Assembly: GCA_013076295.1 (NCBI GenBank)
Contig: RQOL01000718.1
Span: 3,968,001 to 4,032,000, forward strand
Direction of reading: 5' to 3'
Source of the DNA: Sanderia malayensis
Lineage: Eukaryota; Cnidaria; Scyphozoa; Semaeostomeae; Pelagiidae
DNA length: 64,000 bases
Shown here: piece after piece, positions 19,775 to 32,200 of the stretch
Numbering within the stretch: position 1 is the first letter of the stretch
Layout of the letters: each line of letters begins with the position of its first letter
Position numbers and translations under genes: made by a program
The notes under the pieces: model-generated
The model's input: the letters and a program-made list of their open reading frames with translations, nothing else
The model's database searches: none
Told to the model about the DNA's origin: nothing

Positions 19775-20989
19775 ATGGACGTCCGAATATTTTTTCGCCA
19801 AGCAAAGGTATTAAAGTCGCTGGTAAAGCCATGGAAGTTGAGCTACAAACAAACTAATTTGTATAATGTACGCTATGTCGGTGGTGTTATAATCGATGGG
19901 GAGCTGTTTACGCCTGATATGTACGATGAGAAACTCCATTCAAGATACAGGCCTAAGTTGTCCTCGTCGGGACTTGTCCGAACTGAAACTGCCCGTTATC
20001 TTCGAGATCTTGGAATAAAGTTCGGGCAAATCAGCAACAAATCACCCTTGCACTGCATATCATTGTTTAGTAATTACGATTTGGATCACACGAAGAGAAA
20101 TGTCGATTTTTTAAAGTCTGCGGGCTTGGATAATGATCAGATCTGTCATATTATCATGAAAAGACCGTATATTCTATTGAGATCGACTAGTTTTATGAGA
20201 GAACGGGTGCAGAATATCCGTGAAGAGCTCGATTTGACAAAGAAAGAAACATTAAATTTGATCTGGAAACAGCCTAACATTCTTAACGATGCTGTCGCGT
20301 TAACAGATGTCCAAAACAAACGATTTCAGTTGAAAAGAAAGTTTGAAATTTCCAATGAAGAATTCTTGTTAATGGTGGAACGAGATCCAAGATTTCTTTT
20401 TCATAGCTGGGAATTTTCAACTCTTCCAATTCTTGATTATCTTGCGGAAGAGTTCGTGTTTAGTGACCAGCATATGAAGAAGATATTGCTTCTGGCTCCA
20501 TCAGTAATTGGCACAGAAAGCACAGCAAAACTCGAAAGTCAGGTCGACCTGTTCTTGAATTACATGGGATTTAGTGAAAAGGGATTCAAAGAGGCCATCC
20601 CAGACTACCCACATCTGCTAGTCTACAGACAACGGCTGTTGAAATTGAAATTCAATATTATCAATAAAACGGGTGTGTTTACGTGGGAAGATATTGCCCG
20701 TGCCCCGCTTACACTTGGATATTCTGCAGAACGGATTTACATGAGACTGAATTTTCTGAAATTTCTGGGTAAATTAGAAAAGGGTAGCTTCCGGCTATCC
20801 TCAGTGCTAGCTTTGATGGAGAAAAAGTATCTTTCTAATATTGCTCAAAGTTCAAGCGAGGAATATGAAGAGTTTAAGAAGAATGAGATAGATAATGTTC
20901 GTAAAATGAGGAATGAGATAAGAACAAAGATCATACACACAGAACTCGATTTGCTTTTGGACGATGAAGAGAAAAACAACACCAAATAA
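19775..20989 (+). CDS. mTERF-family mitochondrial protein
   Basis: Intronless frame of 404 residues. The first 30 residues are basic and lack acids, like a mitochondrial presequence. From about residue 85, repeated helical mTERF motifs with a proline near the end of each follow: LDNDQICHIIMKRPYILL, LTKKETLNLIWKQPNIL, ISNEEFLLMVERDPRFLF, FSDQHMKKILLLAPSVIG, FSEKGFKEAIPDYPHLLVY and FTWEDIARAPLTLGYSAERI. The C-terminal layout (RIYMRLNFLKFLGKL, then EKKYLSN) is closest to the MTERF1/2 group from memory, but the paralogue is uncertain. The family binds mitochondrial DNA or rRNA and controls transcription or translation. The tail is acidic. It starts at the ATG at 19775, divergent from COMMD2. Confidence 0.9.
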   Translation: MDVRIFFRQAKVLKSLVKPWKLSYKQTNLYNVRYVGGVIIDGELFTPDMYDEKLHSRYRPKLSSSGLVRTETARYLRDLGIKFGQISNKSPLHCISLFSNYDLDHTKRNVDFLKSAGLDNDQICHIIMKRPYILLRSTSFMRERVQNIREELDLTKKETLNLIWKQPNILNDAVALTDVQNKRFQLKRKFEISNEEFLLMVERDPRFLFHSWEFSTLPILDYLAEEFVFSDQHMKKILLLAPSVIGTESTAKLESQVDLFLNYMGFSEKGFKEAIPDYPHLLVYRQRLLKLKFNIINKTGVFTWEDIARAPLTLGYSAERIYMRLNFLKFLGKLEKGSFRLSSVLALMEKKYLSNIAQSSSEEYEEFKKNEIDNVRKMRNEIRTKIIHTELDLLLDDEEKNNTK

Positions 20990-23940
20990 TAGAGTTTTAA
21001 ATTGTTATAAATGTTTTCATCGAAAATCATGTACTAAGCTTGATTTTAATCTTGTAATGGCATAAAACAGATTTGAATGTAGATTTGAAAATATACATTA
21101 TTTGTGAAGTAATTATTTCATAAACTTACAATTTTCTTTTATTCATGAAATAATGCATTCATATTGATTGTGATGAAATGTAAGCATGGAAATATCCTTT
21201 ATTATGCATGACTGTTCGTTTACAATTTTTGCATGAAAGCTATTGTTCGGTGTTTTTCGGCCCCGCGACTGGGAGGTACTCGCGCTTGCGCAATTTACAA
21301 TTTTACCTCCATTCCTCATGTGCCTTGCTCACGGCATGCATTTATTTGAGTTGAGATTGACATAAACGAAAAGAATTTGCTTCAAATTATAACGAGTTAT
21401 GCTTCCTGTTTTGTTACTTACCGTGTTTGGTTTAGAATTGTTATTCATTTATCGCTTTCTTCTTCAATTTCCCAGTTGGGTTAATTTTTTTGTGGCATTT
21501 ACAGAATTCCTTATTTAATCAAAGTTGTTTTCCCCAGGAGTAGTTACAATTGTACATTTAGGGTATCATATTTTCATATAAATAGCCGTGTAATTTTAGA
21601 ATAAATCAGCGGTTTCCTTCAAGGCAACAGCCTACAGGCGAATTTTGGTAAACACAGAAGTAGCTGTAGCAAGGTAAGAAGGTAAGTTTTGTTAATCGAT
21701 ACGAAAAAAATCGCATTAAAAGTTCAGTTAGTTTCTTCTCTGTTGGGAATTCAGTCAGTCTTTTCCATAGAGATAGGATATATACTATAGTATATATCCT
21801 ATCTCTATGGAAAAGACTGACTGAAAGACTGACTGGTCTTTTCGCAGCTCTAAATGCGCCTTCGCAGGTCTATGGTCTGAATTTTTTGCAGGTCTAAATT
21901 CTCTAAATCAGCAGTCACACTCCTCATTATGATTCATTGTCCCCCGTAATCTCTTTTGAAGTAACGTCAAAATCAGAATATGAACAGTTTTCCATGCTTA
22001 CAGATAATCCATTTTCCCACGACCTATATATTTGGTTGTACAAACAAATGACCATCCCCAGACTGAATTAAATTCCAATAATATCAGTGACAAATAACAA
22101 ACAAATAATAGTTAATACAATTTAATTCACTCTGGCGATGGCTGTATATTTTTCCTAATCAAAATGAAGCTTCTGGTTATACTATTCATTATTCAATTGG
22201 TTATACTATTTATAAAAGTATTATAAATAAAGTACTTCTGGTTATACTATTTATAAAAGTATCCCTATTTCAATAGTCATTAGTGGATCTGGACAAGAGT
22301 TCGGGCTCAATTGTTTTTATTTGAGACGTTTATACAATCTGCAAGCAGTAATAGCTTTTGACTGAATTAATTGATTCATTTTTTTTGCTTATGTGTATGA
22401 ATAGAGCTGTTCTCTATTTTGTTTAACGAGATGGGACGACAACCAGATATCATTTTATTTTACATCGAAACGCCTACATGCTCCGAATAGTGAATTACAA
22501 GCAAGAAGTGTTCCGCAGCTCCATGAAAAACAATTCTAGGAGTTTCAATTTTTTATAACAACTATTTTAACTTAATTATATAGGGAGGGGTTCGCTATCA
22601 AATGTGCAAAGATATAGCGTCAAAAGTTTGTTAAAAAAGTGATCCCACTTTAGCTCGTGCGTGGACCCTCTTGGACTCATGTCAAGTTTGATCAAACGGA
22701 GTGATAAAATGTTGCACGAAACTTTATAGGATAGGAACGGTCTCGCAGATTAATAATCTGCGATCAACTCTTTAGATGAGACAGAACTAAAGAACGTGGT
22801 ACTAACTACCCTCAGAACTGCTAAAAAGTATATATGATAGTCAAAGCAAGAATTTTTCATTGCAAAATCGAAACTAAAATGATGAAGCTATTGCTAATCA
22901 CGAGGAATTCCACCACAGCACTTTTCGAAGCCTCTGCTATAAAAAGTTTTGTTGCAGATGGGGGTCCCAAAAAACAAATGGAAGTTTGGAGATTTAGAAT
23001 AACTAATAACAACATGAAACTTCTTATGATCTCCTCAAGAACTCGAAAATTTAAAGAACATGTTATTTCATGGCAGGGGACTTGTACAAAAGCACTGTTG
23101 TTTGTTGATGATTCAATGCTTATGAAATTTGATATTTCGACCCACGCCAATTTTGTTTTTCCCATGTTCAAGTGAGCAACAAATGCAATGCGGAAAAAAA
23201 CAGAAAAAACACGATGGAATTTTGGAATAACAAGATTTCGCATTCTTTACATGCAACAAAGAAGGGCTTGTAAAGTTTATGCATGTTATCATCTCATAAT
23301 GAGCTCATTAAATTCTTATTGTAAACCAGATTGTTAAAATCTTGTTTACAACAAGATGTACAAATAACAAGTTTTGTAGATGAGAAAGACAGGCTTTAAA
23401 TAACCATCCTTAGTTATAGTCCAACTTTCATAGTCCCCCGCGAAACACTCAGCATCACACAATTATCAAATCTGATTGGTTATGGGCACTTTGCGAGTCA
23501 AAAGTTTGGACAAATAGTGAAGAACAAGTTATATTTTTGTAGAATCTCTACTAAACCAACTCCAACCTATAAATTATGGTGAAATTGTGTCTTTTTGGTG
23601 TTTGTAAAAAGTGCACGTAAAAAGATAAACACGCATGACCGGATGTTGTTCTAATTCCAATTTTGGGCTGATTATTTCAACCAATCAGATTCGATAAATG
23701 TATGGACACGTGGTTGCGTGGGAGTGGACGATGAAAAAGTGGATCAGAATTTTAACTAAATATGGTTAATTGCGTTGCGTCGGTAACCTCAGTCCCGTGT
23801 TTCCATTCTTTTGGGCTTCAACTGGAACAGCTCGAAACTACCTCGGGTGCGTCACAACCTGATAGCGTTGATTTTTTGAGCATGCTGAGAACAATTAATT
23901 TTCCTATTTCAATTTTCCTTTTCGAGTTTTTTCATGTTTC
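20990..23940. other. Gene-poor AT-rich intergenic region
   Basis: No exon with family similarity is visible. It contains a perfect palindrome (21750-21825), a local repeat of GGTTATACTATTTATAAAAG (about 22197-22262) and a short palindrome GCAGATTAATAATCTGC (22745-22761). A pair of overlapping reading frames on opposite strands (22834-23243) has no recognisable domain and probably reflects chance or an old transposon. Confidence 0.5.
21750..21825. repeat. Perfect 76-bp palindrome, no spacer
   Basis: The two 38-base arms (21750-21787 and 21788-21825) are exact reverse complements, meeting at ATATACTA|TAGTATAT. A further partial copy, GAAAGACTGACTGG, follows directly. The structure would extrude as a cruciform. 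Confidence 0.95.
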
Positions 23941-23948
23941 GAGGTGAG

Positions 23949-23957
23949 CTATATAAG
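23949..23957 (+). promoter_or_regulatory. TATA box of the ZP-domain gene
   Basis: CTATATAAG lies about 30 bp before a pyrimidine-rich possible start region near 23980. A 5' UTR exon ending at 24037 (TTTTTCG|GTAAGT) and a UTR acceptor at 24210-24211 precede the coding ATG at 24235. Confidence 0.6.
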
Positions 23958-24234
23958 AAGACACATTCTTGTAAGCTACTCTAATTTAGCTCTCGAGTGA
24001 GAACATTACAACCTCGGTGAAGTGAACTTTTTTCGGTAAGTAGTCAATGATAGTCCTTTCTTATTCTCTGATTTATTATTTTTTAAATAAGTTTATATGT
24101 TGGTTCTTATTATCTTAGAATGAAATGCACTGCTGAAATATCTTGAATTTGATGAGAACATCTTTAATTTGGATCATTGTTGATTTAATGCAGAATATTT
24201 TCCCTTTTTAGGGCTTCAGTGAAAAGCTAATCAA

Positions 24235-27200
24235 ATGATGTCGCCTAAATTTTTTCTTGTCTTCACAATTTTCATCGCAGTCTCTTTGGAGATTCGCTCG
24301 GTATCAGGTAAAATGCCCAGTAAACATTTTAATGTAATTAGCTACCAAGTAACTTGGGATCCCATCTCTGCTATTTGAAACCAAGCCACGGCTTGCATAG
24401 AAATCGCATTATTTCAACCGCATCATTTCATGTGAATATACTTATTCGAAGTTTTTGCTGGGCTAAAGATTTTGAAGGAAATTTACTCAAAATAACCGTT
24501 TTTGTCAATCTATTTATCAATTTAAATTTCTTTTGCCTTGTCTGGAGAAAGTCACAATATTGATAATAAATTTCTCAAGGGAATATACTTTTGCAACTTA
24601 TATAACTTTTTGGACTTCATGATTTTACATTGTTTTGAAAGTGTGAGTAAGCTATGAAGAGCCATTTTTCTTGCATTATTCGAAAGCGGTTGCTCAACAC
24701 ATTACGATTTATAGGGGTTCAATTAGGCTTTGACACAAATGCAGCTATTTTGATTAGCAAAATAATAATAATCAAATAATAAGCATGGCTTCAATTGTAC
24801 AAATGAAATTGTTATCTCTTAGGCACATGTTTCAGTCAATGCACAATGACAGTCTACAAAGATTGCCTGGCCGCAACTGCTTGTGGAAGTCGGAATGGAT
24901 ATAGTTGCAGATACATTCCTTCGGGGATAGGCAGCAGTGCATGTGGTTGGAATCCCTGCCCAGCCATCACTGGTAATGGTCTATGGCAAACAGTGTGTTC
25001 AGGTATCGACGCCTTTGACCTCCAGGGACCGTGTAACGTCCAACTAGCACAATACACTGGGGGACAAAATTCATACCCTGAAATATTCAAATCAGGATTT
25101 AACGGATTATGGGCAACGTATAGCAATGGCAGGCATTTTGGTGATAATGTTCTATCCTTCAAGCTAAGCTGTGCTGGTAAGTGAAACCCTTTTTCATTTC
25201 GTTCAAGCATAGAGCCAAAGCAAGGCTTACTGTAGTTGCTCCGCAACAAATACAATATCTGCGCAAAACAATTGTCATTTGTTAACATACTGCAGGAGGT
25301 TTGAATTTCATCTGCACCCTGCGTAGACTCCATCCACTCGGTGTCATTAAGATTAGTTAACATCGAACAAAATGTTCGAATTTCGTGTCTTCTCATTCTA
25401 TGCGATTAATGTTGCTAAAATAAAGCAAGTATGTGATACTTTCACTGAATACCTGAATGTTCTCAAATTGTATAGACTTGTCTTTTAGATCCATGTGCAA
25501 CAAATAACTGTAGTTCCAATGCAAATTGTACATCTTCGGGTACCTCGTTTACCTGTGCCTGCAAAGCCGGTTATCAAGGCAACGGCTATAGCTGTGCAGA
25601 TATCAACGAATGTTCAGCTAACAACAAGTGCAGTGTTGATGCTACTTGCACTAATACCCCTGGCTCATACACATGCGTTTGTAAACCTGGCTACACTGGC
25701 AATGGTACCACGTGTGTTGAGCATGACGAATGTGCAACTGGTCAACATTCATGCAGTGCTAATGCCATTTGCACCAATACTGTTGGATCGCATGCTTGCA
25801 GTTGCAAAGATGGATTCTTTGGCAACGGAACCTATTGTGATAGTAAGGTCTTATTTGTTATATGAACATTTACATTCCTTGTTCTCTGCAGTGCCGTAGA
25901 CAAAGAGGGTCAAGGAGAGGGAATGTCCTTATAAGGGCTATTACCATTTTGTCGGATAATACGAAGTTTTTTCATTCATAGTCTCATTTCTAAAGCATAG
26001 ACAAATAAAATAACTGTAAATTATCATGTTTGATGTTAAACTATGTGTATTTATAGAAATACTTTATCATAACAGTTTAAATATGGCATAAGATCTTTCA
26101 TATGGGCGTGGTACAGTATACTATGGATGTTTAAGACATGCATATTCGTTTTGCAGGGAGTAAAAACAGAATCGTCTGCAAAGACACTTCGATGGAAATC
26201 TACTTGGATCCTCGCACTGTCATCACCAATATGACCACAACTACTCTTCGTAACAGTAGCTGCTTTGTGAAGCGATATTTGCCAAGCAACGAATATGGCT
26301 TTGTAACAGGGTTCAAAGAATGTGGCACAACTATACAAGAAACGGCAACCCACATCACCTACGAAAATGAAGTGAATTTCGGTCGTGTGAGCGGAAGCAT
26401 AACTCGCTCTAATTTGAAACAAATTCTTTTTTCGTGCTCAATGCCAAGACATTCAGATGTCAACGTCAACCAGCTTACTGTACCAGTCAGCATGGTTAAT
26501 GAAACAGACGGTAGGCTGGTTTTTATTGTGATCTGTTTTTTAAGGATTTAATATTGCTGGAGGGAGCCACGGGGTGATAAACAGAAGGGTACTTTGGATA
26601 CAAAATTGTGTTTTTATTATTTCAGCTGGATACGGAACTTTTACCATCACTTTGTCGATGTTTTTGGCGGCTGACTTCTCGGCAAAAGTATCTAGTTTTC
26701 CAGCAACAGTGAACCTGGACTCAAGAATTTATTTCGAGGCGCTCGTTACTTCACAAGATCAAAGTGTTGTGCTTTTGATTGAAAAGTGTTCTGCTTCACC
26801 AACAATGGACAAGAACCACGCATCCAAGCATAATCTCATCACAAATAGGTTTGTGCTGCAGTCCTACAAATTATTGAGAGCAAACCTCCTGGGCTTCAGT
26901 ACTATATCCTCGGTTGTCAAATAAGTAAGGGAAAGGTGAAGCAGTGAGAAGGGACTGCGGAGGAGAAAAGGAGTTGGGAAGGGAAATAGTCTTGTACGCT
27001 TGTGCACCTCATGAATAATTAATGAGCTCAGACAACAAATTCCAGTTGAACTTTCATCTTTATGGGGAAAGGGGTTGAGATTATTGCGACTTGATTTTCA
27101 ACTAATCAGCTTTCTTTTTGAGAATTATGTCCTACTGAATTTCTGCCACATTCTGTTTCAGATGTGCAGTGGATTCGACTGTCCAGTTTCACTCTTCTGC

Positions 27201-28511
27201 CAGTCCCCACAGAGCCCGGTTCAGTTTCCAATCTTTTGCATTTGTCGGCCAAAACAACGCGGTCTACATTCATTGCCAGGTGTTTATGTGCCACAAACAG
27301 TCAACCGATTCTCGCTGTACCACCGGTTGTCAGGGTAACAATATCAATCGAGCTCGTCGATCCGTCGGTGACGAACTGTTGCAGCGACAACAACAACAAA
27401 AGTCGATAGAACGAAGAGAGATACCTGTTGATTACTTGGCTTCAAAGGAAATAAATTTGAGTATCGGCCCTCTGGTTCAAAAGTCGACAAATGCAAATAG
27501 CGGCAAAACAGGTATGTAGCATTGTTTGAAGCTCTATTCACTAACTAACCATTAATAAATAATAACTCTGTTAAATAATTGCCGGAGTCAAACTTTCCTT
27601 TCAAATTTTTTACATTAAATCACACATGTAAAGCGGATTAGAGGTTTTCCCTCATTTTTGGTCTCCCCCCCCCCCAATACGGTATCATCCAATTCAGTGT
27701 TTTGTAAATTATCAAGGAACATAAGTGTGGAATTAACCCCCAAGTGACTTGCTATTAAACTCTTTGGAAGCCTTGTTGTATTAATAAACAATGCCTTGAA
27801 AAGACTTTTGGCAATTACTATTGTATTGCCATTATTACTGCTGTAATGTGGTCTAAGGCTCTTTCTCTTCTACTACCAACGGTTTCTTCCACGAGACGAA
27901 CAAGTAAATAAGAACACAGATACACAAAATAGCGACGATACAGTAGCTACCATATTTCTTCTTTCATTTCTGACACGTGACCGAGCTTCTTTTCAGCATA
28001 CAATAAAAAGGACGAACAAACGGCAACAGCGCAGTATCTCCAATACTGTTCAAACGGCGGGCCCACAACAATAAATCCAATAAAAACCAAAAACTGAGGC
28101 AACGAGATCTTTCACAAGCACCTCGTTCCCCAACGGTATGCTCTCATGCTTCTCAGTGCTCACATAACCAGGCGAGTCTAAAAATTACACTAATTAAACT
28201 AAAACACTTACCTTTAAACTACTAAGATCATGTGATAACAATTTCAATTTTCAATTTCAATTTGATCACAGTTACAAAGAACATTTAAACTAAATACGTC
28301 TGAATCGTTTTGACCTATTATTGCAGACAATGCCAAAGGGTTTTCTGCTGTTCATGGTATGGGTGTTGGCCTGGGAGTGGTCGGATTGGCTGCTGCTGGA
28401 TTTGCTGTTCGAGTCGCATTGAACAAGCACAAGAAGAGGAAGCACCATGGTGACACAAAAGATGACGTCATCAAGCCAACATCCAATGAAGGATTTGAAA
28501 TGGAAGCTTGA
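24235..28511 (+). CDS. EGF and zona pellucida (ZP) domain membrane protein
   Basis: Seven coding exons: 24235-24307, 24823-25176, 25489-25842, 26157-26510, 26626-26848, 27162-27511 and 28327-28511. Phases are consistent and the product is 630 residues. Signal peptide at 1-24 (hydrophobic FFLVFTIFIAV). Exon 2 encodes a cysteine-rich domain (about 25-142) I do not recognise. Exon 3 encodes three EGF-like modules (143-259); the second starts DINEC and looks calcium-binding. Exons 4-6 encode a ZP module (about 261-510), ZP-N from IVCKDTSMEIYL and ZP-C ending in C-x-C-type cysteines. A furin-type RARR (516-519) follows, then a transmembrane helix (about 579-601) and a basic cytoplasmic tail. This is the usual ZP polymer precursor layout: cleavage at RARR frees the ectodomain to form extracellular filaments. 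Several N-glycosylation sequons are present. The specific orthologue is unknown; mesoglein- or uromodulin-like proteins have similar architecture. Confidence 0.92.
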
Positions 28512-29233
28512 TTTTGGACCATGTCTCAACTTTTTCATCAATATTTAACCAATTCATTAATTAATTACGGGATACAATAATTAGTAATACTATCCCATAT
28601 AATACCCACGTTTTAAATTGCTTTTGACACACGTGTACGTGTCTACCCTACATATACACATACTACATACATATCCATATATACATTGTTTAATTTTTAT
28701 GGCAGGTCAGTTGAGGCGTTTTGACGCTAATGTGAGCCTGTGTTTTTCTGTAGCATCTGGTATGCTGATGTAGCCCAATATATAGCTCCATATATCTTTG
28801 TATCAATAACTTCGCAGCGCATGATTTCATTGTTTGTCTCGGTCAAGTAAATCTGGCAGCCCTGGACTTTTAACAGGGCACTCATAATCTGACCCCCTCC
28901 ATTTCACGTGTTCGCGTTGTGAAACTTTTCTAAATAAAGTTAATCATTTGCTGCAGATAATTCCACACTATTTGTCAATTGCAAAGGTAAGACCTCTTCA
29001 TTATTTATCATACGAGAAAGTGCGATTTTATGAATAAAATTATGTGTGACGGTATGTCAGATAAGCCTTATCTTGTAAACTCATCTAGGCCTTAGGCCCA
29101 TTTGAAGAAGTTCTTTAAAAGTACTAATTATTTCTCAATCGAGAAACCAATTTCGACTCAACAGCTTTAAAGTTTCGCGATCGATATTAATTAATTATTC
29201 TTTATAACTTATCAGGCTTGTCTTTGACCATAA
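28512..29233. other. Intergenic: ZP gene 3' flank and UQCC1 5' UTR
   Basis: No coding exon is seen. A likely UQCC1 5' UTR exon ends at 28986 (GCAAAG|GTAAGA) and resumes at 29216 after an acceptor AG at 29214-29215. Confidence 0.5.
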
Positions 29234-32200
29234 ATGGCTTACATAAACTATCTGAGACCTGGATCTGTTGCTTTTCATCGAATTATTTCAAAGGATGTAC
29301 TTTTTAAACAAAACAAAAGTCTGCTCTTGCAAATTATGCCAGCTATCTGTCACAACTGCCAAAGACGCCAGATTTATTGGAATGCAAGGACAGAAATGGG
29401 TATTTCGAATTCAACTGTTCTGAGAAATTCATCTACTACTAACAACCAGATGTTTACAAGAAATGTAAGGAGTCCAGGGTGATGTTATATTTAATTATTT
29501 CAATGTTATCTACAAATATTTCAACAGCTGCTCTGGTTTGGAGAGTTCTTTAACAAATCGCAGACAACATGGACTTGCTCAGCTGTCCATGATAATGTTT
29601 GATGTTGCCTCATTATTAGAGTCCTCCCCTTTGTGTTGTCAACAAATCAACACTTTTAACACTGTTTTCAGAGCTGGCAAGATCGAAGTATCATGCTATT
29701 TCTTACAGATAACTGATATCAGTACAGATGAAACTAAAAATATGTCTCTGAAGGATAAAGTTTACGAAAGATTGGCAACTTTGGGCAGACGAGTCTTCAG
29801 AAAATCAGTAAGGCTTTCTTCCCATACCGTATTAAACCCTCCTCTTTGTTAAGCCTCCTTCTCTTTAATAATCAAACCTCACTTTCAAATTGAGATTTTG
29901 AATGAAGCTCTCCTCTCCAGTAAGCCTCCCTTGTTTTTGAATTTGTGAACAATGATGAAATTACGATTAATAAAGCCACAAAAGCTCATAGGAGTTATGT
30001 TGCTGTTAATTTACGTGAACTCTCCTGAAGGTTATTTAGGATGTTAGCCTTGAAAGTAGCTCCCTCTGGAGCCTTGAAAATTAAAGAAGCCCCCAGTCCT
30101 AACACAGCTTTTACTGCACTTTTCATTGATTGGCAAGTACACTTACTACTATTTTTGTAAGGTATTAGTTAATGCGTTAAGCAAAGAGGGACAGCACAAT
30201 AGCCGAAGGCTAATCTAAGCTGTGTGACTTTGGTCTTTATTCTTATTCTTCCCTTTTCAGATACTTGCAGTGAGTGGAACAAATATATATACATGTTGTG
30301 CTGATAAAGTGGACTATAAAACATTTTTTGAAAGTAAGAGATTCAAGTTAACTACAGATCTAAAGTTTATCTCCTTTACCTAAGTAGGACTGTTTTTCAT
30401 TTTTTAAGTCATGGAAGATAGTATTTATTACAACATAAACTTTTTTATTTGGTTTCAGTTTGCAATCTTCCAGATACATTTCAATCTTGGTTCCAAGTCT
30501 TCCATCTTCATTTCTGGTGACAAAATTTGTTACAATGAGCCCTGTTTTTTAGCCACCTTATTTAAGCGGTCACCTTTTTATTAAATATTTGACAGCCACA
30601 GCCTTGTTTCCTGATTAATGTGTCACGTTTCTGTGGTACATTGGTGACTCTATTTAATGGCCAAAGTTCCACTGTATTGTTCTTTCAGTGAGCCTTGATA
30701 ATTTTACCATCATTCAACTAATTTCTGTAATGTTTTGAATGTTCTTCTATTTCCGTTTATGTTGCCTGTTTCTTGCTTCCTGTAAACTTTTTGTTCTCGT
30801 TTGTTAGGATGTGCTATGTTCGACTGAAAGGAGAAGGGAAGGAAGGTCAAATCATTCTCAGGCAAATGACTGAATGTATGTGGCAGGATGTCAAAGAGAG
30901 AATGAAAATATTAGGGGTAATAGCCAAATGTGATTGTTACTTTCTTTATTATGTCAGGAGAAAACCAATGAAGGCTGTATTTGACAACAATAAGATTCTT
31001 TGTAATTGAGATGGATTTATGGAATTCTAATGTATTGATTTTATTTTTGTTCAGGTAGAAGACTCTTCAATAATGAAGAAAAGTTTTAATGAGTTGTCTG
31101 AGCAATTTTATGGTGTAACTCTTTCTTACAACAAGGTAACCTTTGATTCAAAACTCTACAATATGTCAAGTCTAGCAGAATATGTTGAGCTGATCTGTAT
31201 ATATATTGAGTCATTCCTCTGCAATATTTTCAGCTATTTCATTGCAATGTATTCAGCTATTCTACTGCATTGTTTCTTTCCAATATATTTAGCTATTCTT
31301 CAGCAATATCTCTGCCATTCTCCTTCAACGCATGAAACCATTTCTCTGCATCATTTTAAGCTATTCCATGGCGATGTATCAACCTCTTCAATTATATTAT
31401 TTTCAATTATTCTTCTATATTATATTGAGCTATTCCTCTTCTATATATAAGAACAAATTTTCTTCATCATCCTGTTGAGATATTTTCCTGCTATATCTCC
31501 AGCTATCGGTCTTTAATGCACCCAGTTTTTTTTAACAGTTAATGTCATTTTTAGGGACTTTTGGCTGTTGATGAATCAGAATTTGCACATGCAGTCTGGA
31601 GGTTTGTTATCTCTTCTTCCACAGACAGAAAACAATTTCCATGTTAGCTATGTTTTTAATCTAGCAATTTCCATTTGTGTTCTGTACTTATCTCCGTCAC
31701 CAAATTATGTCTATCATGAATAGGTATTTCCCATTCAATTAAGTTTTCCTCCGTCTAATTTTGTTGTTTTTTAGAAATTTATTTCATAATGACAAGAAAG
31801 TCCGGCGAGAGAATCTTGATGTGATGTTGAAATACATAGAGGCACAAGTATGAGGATTTTTTTCTATTTATTATTTACGATACTTTGGTTCCGAAATGTT
31901 TGATTTTTGTGTATCCACAGTTTAATTTTAGTTTAGCCTCTCGGTAGAATTTGTCAATGCATTGGAGAGAAATCTTCTATATTTTCTACGTTTCTACGTA
32001 ATCAATTTTTCTACGTAGACTTTTATTTAGACTTTCATGACTTTTGCCGTATTATTACCGTAAATCCTGGAATAAGCCCCACCTACGAATAAGCCCTCCC
32101 CTCGAATAAGCCCCCATCCTGATAATATTGAGCCCAAGTTTCCAGACATTAAAGTTTTTTAGTGTATGTATTGCAAATAGCAGAAAGTTTAAACCAATAA

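Noticed and set aside
22834..23243. Overlapping 113- and 128-codon frames on opposite strands
   Set aside because: No domain, signal peptide or splice partner recognised; either could be chance.
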